In this document: piece after piece, positions 8,267 to 15,118 of the stretch
Layout of the letters: each line of letters starts with the position of its first letter
Position numbering within the stretch: position 1 is the stretch's first letter
NCBI GenBank assembly: GCA_964384805.1
Contig: CAYLLO010000009.1
Location: forward strand, 1-37,951
Source of the DNA: HGM10611 sp964384805
GTDB lineage: Bacteria > Bacillota_I > Bacilli_A > ML615J-28 > CAG-313
Reading direction: 5' to 3'
Length of the DNA stretch: 37,951 nucleotides
The notes under the pieces: model-generated
The model's input: the letters and a program-made list of their open reading frames with translations, nothing else
Database searches by the model: none
Told to the model about the DNA's origin: nothing
Made by a program: the position numbers and the translations under genes

Positions 8267-8295
8267 ATTTTAACATAAATTTCTATTTTTTGCAA
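8267..8295 (-). promoter_or_regulatory. Promoter of the peptide operon
   Basis: On the minus strand, TTGCAA (8290-8295), a 17-nt spacer and TAAAAT (8267-8272). The -10 ends 15 nt before the transporter ATG, so the leader would be very short, with GGGTGA as the only ribosome-binding element. Confidence 0.7.
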
Positions 8296-8367
8296 ACGAT
8301 TTCATTTTTGTTTCAACGCTTTCTAATATATATACTAATTAATGATAGGTATAATTTCCTCATTATA

Positions 8368-8409
8368 AAAAATGCTCAAATTTTATATATTATAATTTTG
8401 AGCATTTTT
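8368..8409. terminator. Bidirectional hairpin terminator
   Basis: Perfect 13-nt arms (AAAAATGCTCAAA at 8368-8380 and its complement at 8397-8409) flank a 16-nt AT-rich loop, with A/T runs on both sides. It separates the decayed regulator from the peptide operon. The remaining bases of 8296-8444 hold nothing else I can identify. Confidence 0.75.
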
Positions 8410-8444
8410 ATTATTTATTAAATTTAATAAATCATATATACATA

Positions 8445-8615
8445 TTAGTTATTTTCACCTAAAAGATACTTTTTATCAATTCCTTATCGCTACGAAATTC
8501 CTGTTTCCCATTTGCTTATTGTCTGAAATGTAATATTTAATTTTTTTGCTAGTTCTTCTTGCGTTAATCCATTTTCTAGTCTTAGTTTTTTAATATTTTT
8601 ACTTAGTTGATGCAT
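8445..8615 (-). pseudogene. XRE-family HTH regulator remnant
   Basis: From an ATG behind AGAGGT, 41 codons encode an XRE helix-turn-helix (NIKKLRLENGLTQEELAKKL, then NITFQTISKWETGIS) and end at TAG. Directly after this, in the same frame past a second stop (TAA), comes GIDKKYLLGENN and a final TAA, which is the usual end of such a domain (compare IDYLLGE). The part normally between them (about 15 residues, the P-x-L-x-x-L segment) is missing. This is best read as an internal deletion with stops, although the first 41 residues could still be made. It would not fold as a normal five-helix domain. Its operator-like palindrome is still intact upstream. Confidence 0.75.
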
Positions 8616-8640
8616 TATAATTACCTCTTACTTTCTATTA

Positions 8641-8667
8641 AAGATGATCATCTTCACAAGTATTATA
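8641..8667 (-). promoter_or_regulatory. Promoter -10 and palindromic operator of the XRE remnant
   Basis: TATAAT (8662-8667, minus strand) has a weak TTTAAT -35 17 nt upstream. A perfect 14-bp palindrome AAGATGATCATCTT at 8641-8654 starts about 7 nt downstream of the -10, overlapping the expected transcription start. This is the classic position of an XRE autoregulatory operator. Confidence 0.55.
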
Positions 8668-8733
8668 TCATATTGATTTTACTAATTAAATAACTTTCTT
8701 AGATATTAAACTATCCAAATGAGTGAAAACAAA

Positions 8734-8763
8734 AGATTAGCAAATTATTATATCTGCTAATCT
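8734..8763 (-). terminator. Terminator of the DUF885 lipoprotein gene
   Basis: A 9-bp stem AGATTAGCA/TGCTAATCT with a 12-nt loop lies 16 nt beyond the stop codon and is followed on the minus strand by TTTGTTTTC. Confidence 0.75.
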
Positions 8764-8779
8764 AATTTTTTATTTATTA

Positions 8780-11299
8780 TTACCACTCAATACCTACTTC
8801 AAAGCATTTTATTGTCATATATTCTTCGTATTGATTTTCAAGTTCTGCTAAATTAATCCATCCATTAGATATTAACATAGTATTGAATTCTACTTCATCA
8901 TAATATCCACCTAAAACTTTTTTAGCTTCTTCATGTAAGTTATAAAATACTAGTTTACCATAACCATATGAAGCATATTGAGTCGGCATTTCAATTAATA
9001 AATTATAAATATCTTCTGCGCCATCAGAAGCATAGCCTACTTTTGACATATATTTGGCAATATCTTCTACTTGCCAATGTTCATAGTGAATTCCCGCATC
9101 AATTCTTGTTTCTAATAAGAACCCTGCTAATTGGTTGGCATATAAATAATCCATTACTAAATTAAAAACATTGTTATTACTTTGTTCTTTCGCATATTCA
9201 TATAAAGCAAGTTCAACATATGTAGCCCAACCTTCGCCATGAGCAGTGTTGGTCATAATTGTAGAAATATTAGGTAAACCTAATTCTTTAGAATATACAT
9301 ATTCATATAAGTGTCCAGGATATCCCTCATGAGCCAAAGTCCCTAAAACATCATTCGAAGTACTATCTCCTAATTTAATAGGGTTTAAAGTAATATATTC
9401 ACTACTTGTATTATCCAAAGCCGATTTCATGTAATATGCTACTGCGTTAGATACTTTTGCAGAGGCATCATCCATTTCTTTAATAACAATATCGGGTGCA
9501 CTTTTTAATTCTGGTACAATTGTTTTCGCAAATTCTTTTAAATATTCAACCATTTCTTCAGGTGTACCTTTAAAAATATTCTTTTTTGCGAGAAGAGCTT
9601 CTAATTCATCCCAACTCTTAATTCCTGTTGATGTAACAATTGCAGTTTGAGCATTAATTATTTTTGATACTGCACTATTTAAAGCTATATCAATTTCTTC
9701 AATATAATCTTTCATATTGATTTCTTGATATCCTAATAAATTTTCAAGAGTTAAAACGTATAATTCTTGACCTTTTTCATATTTTGACCAATATCCTTCT
9801 TCGGATGCAGATATTTTACCTATAAATTTTTCTAAACCATCATTTAATTGTTGAACTCCAACCATAAAATAATCTACCATTGCTGATGCAACTTGGTTTT
9901 TATAATCTTCTTTTTGTTCATCAGTTAAAAATTCTAATTTATCAATTTTTTGAGATAAAATATCAACTAAATAATAATTTTCTTTATCTTTTAAAACATC
10001 ATCTAAATATCCCCTCATCTCATTAATAGTATAATCAGATAACCCATATCCTTTATCCAATTTAGTTTGAACAAATAATAAATATGAAGGAAAAGCTTCT
10101 TTAGTTGATTTAATATAACTAACAAGATCTTTAACTTCTTGTTCCGTTCTTAATGAATAAGACTCCATATATGTTCCAAAGTCAGCAACATAACCCCCAA
10201 ATTGATCGACATAAGTAATATTCATAAATGATGAATCTTCAATATTATATAAAGCAATATAATATTCTAAAAATGCTTCAATATTATTATAGGCAATTTG
10301 TTGATAATCACTTAAAAAAGCTTCTTCATATTCTTGTAATTCTTCTAATAATTCCATAAAGTAAGCTTTATCTTCTTCAATTTCCGTATCTTCTAATGGT
10401 TCGTATGCATACCATACCGCTTCATAATGTTCTAATCCAAAATCAGCAGGGTTTTCACAAAAAATATTTACCGACAATTGATCATCTTCTAAATAAGTTA
10501 CAAAAAATTTATCTAAGTATTGTGCAAACTCTTCATTTTCTGGATTTTCAATTTTTAAAACGGCTTGATGCGTTTCTACAACCATTCCATTGGCATCTTT
10601 TAAGTAGGCTCTCGCAAAATAAGTTCCACTTTCAGTACCTTTATTATTTTCATATTCCACACTAAAACCATTTGGTAAATTACCAGTCATTTCTAATGTA
10701 TGTTCATTTCCATCCGCAAGTACTTCTTTACTTTCAAATTTAACGTCATACATACTCTTAACAATATTGATTGTTACAAACACATGGTTACTTTCACTAT
10801 ATACTCCAGACGCACCAGCAAATAATTCTACAACATATGTACCTGGTTTAACAAGTGTTTTAACATCAACTTCTTGACCCTTTTCATCTACAATTTTAAC
10901 TTTTTGAACATTATTACTCAATTCATAATCAAGTACCACTTCACTATTAGTATAGAAAGTTAATTCTTCTGTTGCCTCTAAAACGGAATCTTTACCTTTA
11001 ATAATCATTGTGGCTTGTTTTTCAACTTTAATATCTTTGTATTCAATAGTAGCCATAACAATATATTCACCAGGCAAAAGTTTATTATTATTCTTATAAG
11101 TAACCTTTACGCCTTTATTTCCATATTTGTTATCGACATAGATATTATGTTCTTCACCGTCATAATCAAAAGTTGCATCTTCAAATGCTAAATTTTGTAA
11201 TGTTTCCTCCGTAATATTAGCAAAACATCCTGTAAGCATTATGCTTGAACAAGTTAATAGAATCACTAACATTAGGATTTTGTTTATTATCTTTTTCAT
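8780..11299 (-). CDS. DUF885-family lipoprotein, putative zinc metallopeptidase
   Basis: An 839-residue protein. The first 25 residues are a lipoprotein signal with a hydrophobic core and a lipobox LTGC (Cys25), so it should be anchored outside the membrane. Residues about 30-260 are beta-rich, Ig-like repeats resembling MBG/cadherin-type modules (ATFDYDGEEHNIYV, VKFESKEVLADGNEHTLEM). The remainder is the DUF885 domain, with AHEGYPGH near residue 655 and AHGEGWATYVE downstream, matching the HE-x-x-PGH and EGW motifs of that family and suggesting zinc binding. Family members are thought to be peptidases, but few have been tested. The start at 11299 is preferred over one seven codons earlier because AGGGGTGA lies 4 nt before it. 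It is a single gene with its own promoter and terminator. Confidence 0.85.
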   Translation of the reverse strand: MKKIINKILMLVILLTCSSIMLTGCFANITEETLQNLAFEDATFDYDGEEHNIYVDNKYGNKGVKVTYKNNNKLLPGEYIVMATIEYKDIKVEKQATMIIKGKDSVLEATEELTFYTNSEVVLDYELSNNVQKVKIVDEKGQEVDVKTLVKPGTYVVELFAGASGVYSESNHVFVTINIVKSMYDVKFESKEVLADGNEHTLEMTGNLPNGFSVEYENNKGTESGTYFARAYLKDANGMVVETHQAVLKIENPENEEFAQYLDKFFVTYLEDDQLSVNIFCENPADFGLEHYEAVWYAYEPLEDTEIEEDKAYFMELLEELQEYEEAFLSDYQQIAYNNIEAFLEYYIALYNIEDSSFMNITYVDQFGGYVADFGTYMESYSLRTEQEVKDLVSYIKSTKEAFPSYLLFVQTKLDKGYGLSDYTINEMRGYLDDVLKDKENYYLVDILSQKIDKLEFLTDEQKEDYKNQVASAMVDYFMVGVQQLNDGLEKFIGKISASEEGYWSKYEKGQELYVLTLENLLGYQEINMKDYIEEIDIALNSAVSKIINAQTAIVTSTGIKSWDELEALLAKKNIFKGTPEEMVEYLKEFAKTIVPELKSAPDIVIKEMDDASAKVSNAVAYYMKSALDNTSSEYITLNPIKLGDSTSNDVLGTLAHEGYPGHLYEYVYSKELGLPNISTIMTNTAHGEGWATYVELALYEYAKEQSNNNVFNLVMDYLYANQLAGFLLETRIDAGIHYEHWQVEDIAKYMSKVGYASDGAEDIYNLLIEMPTQYASYGYGKLVFYNLHEEAKKVLGGYYDEVEFNTMLISNGWINLAELENQYEEYMTIKCFEVGIEW

Positions 11300-11321
11300 A
11301 AAGTCACCCCTTTTGAACATT

Positions 11322-11350
11322 ATTATATAATTTTTACATTATTCTGTCAA
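11322..11350 (-). promoter_or_regulatory. Consensus promoter of the DUF885 lipoprotein gene
   Basis: TTGACA (11345-11350), a 17-nt spacer and TATAAT (11322-11327) on the minus strand, an exact sigma-A consensus. ATGAC/GTCAT arms (11361-11365, 11377-11381) just upstream could be a regulator site. Confidence 0.85.
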
Positions 11351-11399
11351 AAAAAATGTAATGACTTTGATATTAGGTCATACTTATTATATATGTTAT

Positions 11400-11431
11400 G
11401 GTAGTTTATTAACCTTTTTAAATAGTATTGT
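11400..11431. repeat. Intergenic direct repeat, copy 1
   Basis: A 32-nt block starting GGTAGTTTATTAACC. It matches 26 of 32 bases of the block at 13932-13963 in the same orientation, and each block is followed 43-48 nt later by a related hairpin. Together these look like a duplicated intergenic module of roughly 115-120 nt. Confidence 0.6.
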
Positions 11432-11474
11432 ACCACTAAATTTTAATTGAGTGATATATCATGCACAAAAAAAA

Positions 11475-11512
11475 CGATAATAGATAACCAAATATTGGCA
11501 TTCTATTATCGC
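11475..11512 (-). terminator. Terminator of the TasA-like surface protein gene (hairpin copy 1)
   Basis: The outer stem CGATAATAGA/TCTATTATCG, with an inner CCAA/TTGG pairing, is followed on the minus strand by eight T residues. It lies about 20 nt after the stop codon. The sequence is almost the reverse complement of the hairpin at 14012-14048, differing by a 2-nt indel and one base. Confidence 0.85.
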
Positions 11513-11533
11513 TTATTTCTTTATAACTAGTTA

Positions 11534-13654
11534 TTAATTTATTTTTACATTATCAACGTATATAGTTGTTGTATCACCAACTACACGTCCATAAGGTTTT
11601 TCACCTGAATATTCACAATTTTCAATATATAATACACCATCATTATTTACTGTACCGATTAATGAACCTGTCTTTTCAGTATTTTCTCCTGTACATGTAG
11701 TATTTTGTACTTTACAATTAATTAATTTATAACTATCATTAGTAGTACCTGTTGCCAACATACCAACAAGCCCTGCCGCATTACCATATTCATTAGTTAC
11801 TTTACTATCAGATACGGTACAATTATTAAATTCAATATTGGCATTTAAACCATCAGAATTGTGTGTATATAAATGACCTACTAATACCCCTGCAGAACTA
11901 GCAGATCCATCTGCACCAGTTATTGTAACATTTTTAGCATGACAGTTATTCATAGTGAAACCTTTCATAAAATTATCTCCACCACAAGAAAAAGCACCTG
12001 CATGATAATTATTTCCAGTATTTCCAGTTGTATTAATATTAGAATCTTTAATTGTTAAGTTTTTAATTGTAACATATCGTGCAGCATCATATGCAAGTAA
12101 TGGTTGAGTTAAACCAGAAATAGTATGATTTTGACCATCAATTGTAAATGAATCTGCTATTTGTTGATAAACACTACTTGTAGAAACTTTTACAGGTGTC
12201 CATGCATCTAAAATAACATAATCTTTTTCCAAAGTAACATTATTACTAGAGGCAAGAACTTTAGCAAGATCAGCAGCATATACATATGCAGTACCATCAA
12301 TTTCTAACACCCCACCTGTACGAATACGACCAAATAATTCATGATTTGGATTAGTTTCCCCTTCTTGTGTTAAGGTATTATTTTCAGATGTTACATTACT
12401 AATGTAAGTAGTACCACTAACTGTACCAATCATTGTACCTAAACGCCAATCTGTATCAATTGTTGTAAATTGTGAATTTTTTACTTCACAATCTTCAACA
12501 TATTGGCCTACCCAATTTTGTTGTGAACAATCTAATGTATGACCAATAATACCCGCTGTTGACCCTTTAGCAGTTACAGAACAATTATTAACTGAACAAT
12601 TAGAAATATGTGCCTCACCAACCAAGTATCCTGCAAGTACTGCTGCACGTGTATCACCAGCATTTAATTTAACATTTTCAGCATGGCAATTAGTCATAAT
12701 TAATTTTGACCATTCTGCTCCAGCAACAAATGCACCATATCCCAATGTATTGTTTTCTAATTTTTCCATTGTAGAATCTTTAATTGTTAAATCATTGATT
12801 ATAAGTGTAGTTCCATAAACATTAAATAATGGATTACTTAATCCTTTAATATAGTGACCATTACCTTTAACTGTAAGTGTATTTACATATAAATCTGTGC
12901 GATTACTATCTCCGTTGGTAGGAGTTGTGTAAGCTACATTAGTCATATCAATATCGTTTAAAAATTCAATTTTTTTAACTGTTTGAACTCCCCATTCTTT
13001 AGCTAAAGTAGCTAAATTAGCTAAGTCATTCTCATTATAGATATAAATAGTATTTTCATCTACAGGTTCAGTTTCCGCATTTCCTTGAACTGCTTCTACT
13101 CTATAAACAAGTTTAACTTGTTTTTCTTGATAATCATTTCCTGTTCCTTCTGGTAATTCAATTTCTACAGTAATTTCTTGATCACCAGAATCAACTGCTA
13201 ATGTTTCATAATCAGTTACTTTAGTTGTACCATCATATGGTGTTCCATTAATAGTTACTTTTAAAGCTTCAAATAATCCATTATTTTCTTCACATACAAT
13301 AATAGTACGATATTTTACACTAATACTACTATTATTTTTTACAACAATTGTAAATTTAACAGCATCTCCTGGAACTACATTATTTAATGTTACAGTTCCA
13401 TCTTCTTTAAAAGATACTAATCCCCCAAACATATGGTTTAGACCTTGTTCGTATTCAGTCTTTAATGCTTTAGTATAAATACTGCCTTCATCTACACTTG
13501 CGACTACATCTACTTTACCTGAAGTAATAGCTACATCAACTTTACTTTCAGATGTAAATAACGCATATGTTGCCCCAGCAATTATACTTACACAAAGTAC
13601 AATTGTTAACATTGCTGAAACAACAACATTTCTTTTTAAAACGTTCTTTTTCAT
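11534..13654 (-). CDS. Secreted protein with TasA/camelysin-like head and beta-helix repeats
   Basis: A 706-residue protein starting MKKNVLKRNVVVSAMLTIVL. The N-terminus has the SipW-type signal pattern with AGATYALFTSESKVDVAITS: cleavage near ATYA, then the F-T-x-S start of TasA/CalY proteins. Residues about 40-200 form the TasA-like beta domain (VVPGDAVKFTIVVKNNSS). After a linker come two related blocks of about 200 residues, each with GxGHYIKGL/GQNHTISGL, LTIKDS, TNCHAENV/NNCHAKNV and GxLVG-like turns, resembling GLUG/right-handed beta-helix adhesins. There is no LPXTG anchor, so it is free or assembled as a fibre. The start was placed at 13654; a GTG 13 codons earlier is possible but has no ribosome binding site. 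The window shows no classical membrane SipW gene next to it. Confidence 0.8.
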   Translation of the reverse strand: MKKNVLKRNVVVSAMLTIVLCVSIIAGATYALFTSESKVDVAITSGKVDVVASVDEGSIYTKALKTEYEQGLNHMFGGLVSFKEDGTVTLNNVVPGDAVKFTIVVKNNSSISVKYRTIIVCEENNGLFEALKVTINGTPYDGTTKVTDYETLAVDSGDQEITVEIELPEGTGNDYQEKQVKLVYRVEAVQGNAETEPVDENTIYIYNENDLANLATLAKEWGVQTVKKIEFLNDIDMTNVAYTTPTNGDSNRTDLYVNTLTVKGNGHYIKGLSNPLFNVYGTTLIINDLTIKDSTMEKLENNTLGYGAFVAGAEWSKLIMTNCHAENVKLNAGDTRAAVLAGYLVGEAHISNCSVNNCSVTAKGSTAGIIGHTLDCSQQNWVGQYVEDCEVKNSQFTTIDTDWRLGTMIGTVSGTTYISNVTSENNTLTQEGETNPNHELFGRIRTGGVLEIDGTAYVYAADLAKVLASSNNVTLEKDYVILDAWTPVKVSTSSVYQQIADSFTIDGQNHTISGLTQPLLAYDAARYVTIKNLTIKDSNINTTGNTGNNYHAGAFSCGGDNFMKGFTMNNCHAKNVTITGADGSASSAGVLVGHLYTHNSDGLNANIEFNNCTVSDSKVTNEYGNAAGLVGMLATGTTNDSYKLINCKVQNTTCTGENTEKTGSLIGTVNNDGVLYIENCEYSGEKPYGRVVGDTTTIYVDNVKIN

Positions 13655-13675
13655 TTTCTTTTTTTCCTTTCTTCT

Positions 13676-13700
13676 TAGTTTATAAACGTACACCTTTATG
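13676..13700. repeat. 25-bp direct repeat, copy proximal to the surface gene
   Basis: The core ATAAACGTACACCTTTAT (13682-13699) is nearly palindromic. It matches 22 of 25 bases of the copy at 13790-13814. It would lie at the very start of the mRNA leader, just downstream of the promoter at 13711-13739, which suits a repressor operator or an RNA element. Confidence 0.65.
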
Positions 13701-13710
13701 TACTATTCAT

Positions 13711-13739
13711 ATTATACTATAATAAGCATAAAAATGCAA
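13711..13739 (-). promoter_or_regulatory. Promoter of the TasA-like surface protein gene
   Basis: TTGCAT (13734-13739), a 17-nt spacer and TATAAT (13711-13716) on the minus strand, about 57 nt before the start codon. The leader contains AGAAAGGA, 11 nt before the ATG. Confidence 0.8.
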
Positions 13740-13789
13740 ATAATTTTATTTTTTTAACTAAAAACTTTAAGTATTAAATTGTTTTTTAA

Positions 13790-13814
13790 TAGTATATAAA
13801 CGTGTACCTTTATG
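13790..13814. repeat. 25-bp direct repeat, distal copy
   Basis: The second copy has core ATAAACGTGTACCTTTAT (13796-13813). Its offset from the proximal copy is 114 bp, about 11 helical turns, so two bound proteins would face the same side of the DNA. It lies about 90-110 bp upstream of the predicted transcription start. Confidence 0.65.
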
Positions 13815-14011
13815 GAATATCAAAGAATGATCAAAAAACGTTTTTGAAAAACTAAAATACACATTTTTTTTCTAAAATTATAATAAAACTAGTGTGTGTA
13901 TTATTTTTTTCGACTAGATAGAATCAGTGGAGGTGGTTTATCCACCTTTTTTAGTGGTATTGTTTCAATAAAATTTCTAATTTCTTTACATAATAAAGAT
14001 TATATAAAAAA
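13815..14011. other. Intergenic region with hairpin and repeat copy 2
   Basis: Part of the 423-nt gap between the surface protein gene and pfkA. It holds AATACACA (13856-13863) and TGTGTATT (13895-13902) arms followed on the plus strand by a T-run, then GGTGG TTTAT CCACC TTTTTT (13932-13952), a short plus-strand terminator-like stem. The block 13932-13963 is the second copy of the direct repeat at 11400-11431. No coding sequence or recognisable transposase was seen. Confidence 0.5.
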
Positions 14012-14048
14012 GCGGTAATAGAATGCCAATATGGTTATCTATTATCGC
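14012..14048 (-). terminator. Terminator of pfkA (hairpin copy 2)
   Basis: The outer stem GCGATAATAGA/TCTATTACCGC (one G-T pair) with inner ACC/GGT is followed on the minus strand by TTTTTT. It lies about 30 nt beyond the pfkA stop. In the opposite orientation its sequence nearly equals the hairpin at 11475-11512. Confidence 0.85.
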
Positions 14049-14077
14049 TTATTTTATAATTTTAATACAATGAATTA

Positions 14078-15043
14078 TTATGATAAAGTTCTAATTAAAC
14101 TTTCATATTCTCCAAAAATATTCTTTTTATTGGTTAATACTTCTTCAAATGGTGTAGTTATAATTTGGTTTGAATGGATTCCTACACATACCCCATTGCC
14201 ACCTTCAAGTAAAATTTCAACTGCGGCATTACCTAAACGACCAGCTAAAATTCTATCCGAAGCGGTTGGACTACCTCCACGTTGAATATGTCCCAAAATT
14301 GTTGCTCTTGTTTCAATACCAGTATGTTCTTCAATTTTTTCTGCTAATGCGTGAACATCTGTTATTTTTTCAGTAACAATAATAATCGGATGACGATTAC
14401 CTTTTTCACGATATGCTCTTGCGTTAGCCAAAACTTGTTCTTCATCATATCCAGTTTCAGCTGTAATTACTAGTTCAGCTCCAGTTGCAAGTCCAGCACT
14501 TTTCGCAATATCACCACAATAACGACCCATTACTTCAACAACAGCACATCTTTGATGTGAACCACATGTATCTCTTAAACGGTCAACAGCTTCAACAACA
14601 GTATTTAAACATGTATCAAAACCAATTGTGTAGTCTGTCCCCCAAATATCATTATCAATCGTTCCTGGTAAGCCAATAACTTTAAAGCCCATTTTCTTAA
14701 GAGCTAAAGCACCTTGATAAGTTCCATCACCACCAATTACAACTAAAGCATCAATATTGTGTTGCTTTAAGTTTTTAATTGCTTTTTCCCGAACTTCAAG
14801 ATTTTTAAATTCTGGTAAGCGAGCACTTCCTAAAATTGTTCCCCCTAAACTAATAATATTAGTTACTGATTTACGTCCCATTAAAACAAATTTTTCGCCG
14901 CCTTCAACAAGTCCTTTATATCCTTCATGAATTCCATAAACATCTAATCCATTTATTCTTGCCGATCTAACTATCGCTCGAATCGCAGCGTTCATTCCTG
15001 GGGCATCTCCACCAGAAGTTAATATAGCGATTGTTTTAATCAT
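14078..15043 (-). CDS. pfkA: ATP-dependent 6-phosphofructokinase
   Basis: A 321-residue enzyme, the usual bacterial PfkA length. It phosphorylates fructose 6-phosphate, the committed step of glycolysis. TSGGDAPGMN near the start and VIGGDGTYQGA form the ATP site; the Gly after GGD indicates ATP rather than pyrophosphate as donor. PGTIDNDIWGTDYTIGFDT holds the catalytic Asp, MGRYCGD the substrate loop, and GHIQRGG the family's C-terminal signature. Of two in-frame ATGs I prefer 15043, 9 nt behind GGAG; the ATG at 15049 lies only 3 nt behind it. It has its own promoter in the 75-nt gap after glgP, but no terminator is seen between them, so read-through from the glycogen operon is possible. Confidence 0.97.
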   Translation of the reverse strand: MIKTIAILTSGGDAPGMNAAIRAIVRSARINGLDVYGIHEGYKGLVEGGEKFVLMGRKSVTNIISLGGTILGSARLPEFKNLEVREKAIKNLKQHNIDALVVIGGDGTYQGALALKKMGFKVIGLPGTIDNDIWGTDYTIGFDTCLNTVVEAVDRLRDTCGSHQRCAVVEVMGRYCGDIAKSAGLATGAELVITAETGYDEEQVLANARAYREKGNRHPIIIVTEKITDVHALAEKIEEHTGIETRATILGHIQRGGSPTASDRILAGRLGNAAVEILLEGGNGVCVGIHSNQIITTPFEEVLTNKKNIFGEYESLIRTLS

Positions 15044-15084
15044 AAACATCTTCTCCTTTTTGTTAGTTACTTATATCTTTTGAT

Positions 15085-15113
15085 ATTATAATACTTTTTG
15101 TCGAAATTAGCAA
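15085..15113 (-). promoter_or_regulatory. pfkA promoter
   Basis: TTGCTA (15108-15113), a 17-nt spacer and TATAAT (15085-15090) on the minus strand, beginning right after the glgP stop codon. Confidence 0.75.
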
Positions 15114-15118
15114 TTAAA

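Noticed and set aside
10396..10665. Plus-strand ORF of 89 codons inside the DUF885 gene
   Set aside because: It is antisense to a long, well-supported gene and its composition is that of a shadow frame.
14031..14285. Plus-strand ORF of 84 codons over the pfkA 3' end
   Set aside because: It lies antisense to strongly conserved pfkA sequence with no ribosome binding site and no protein-family features.
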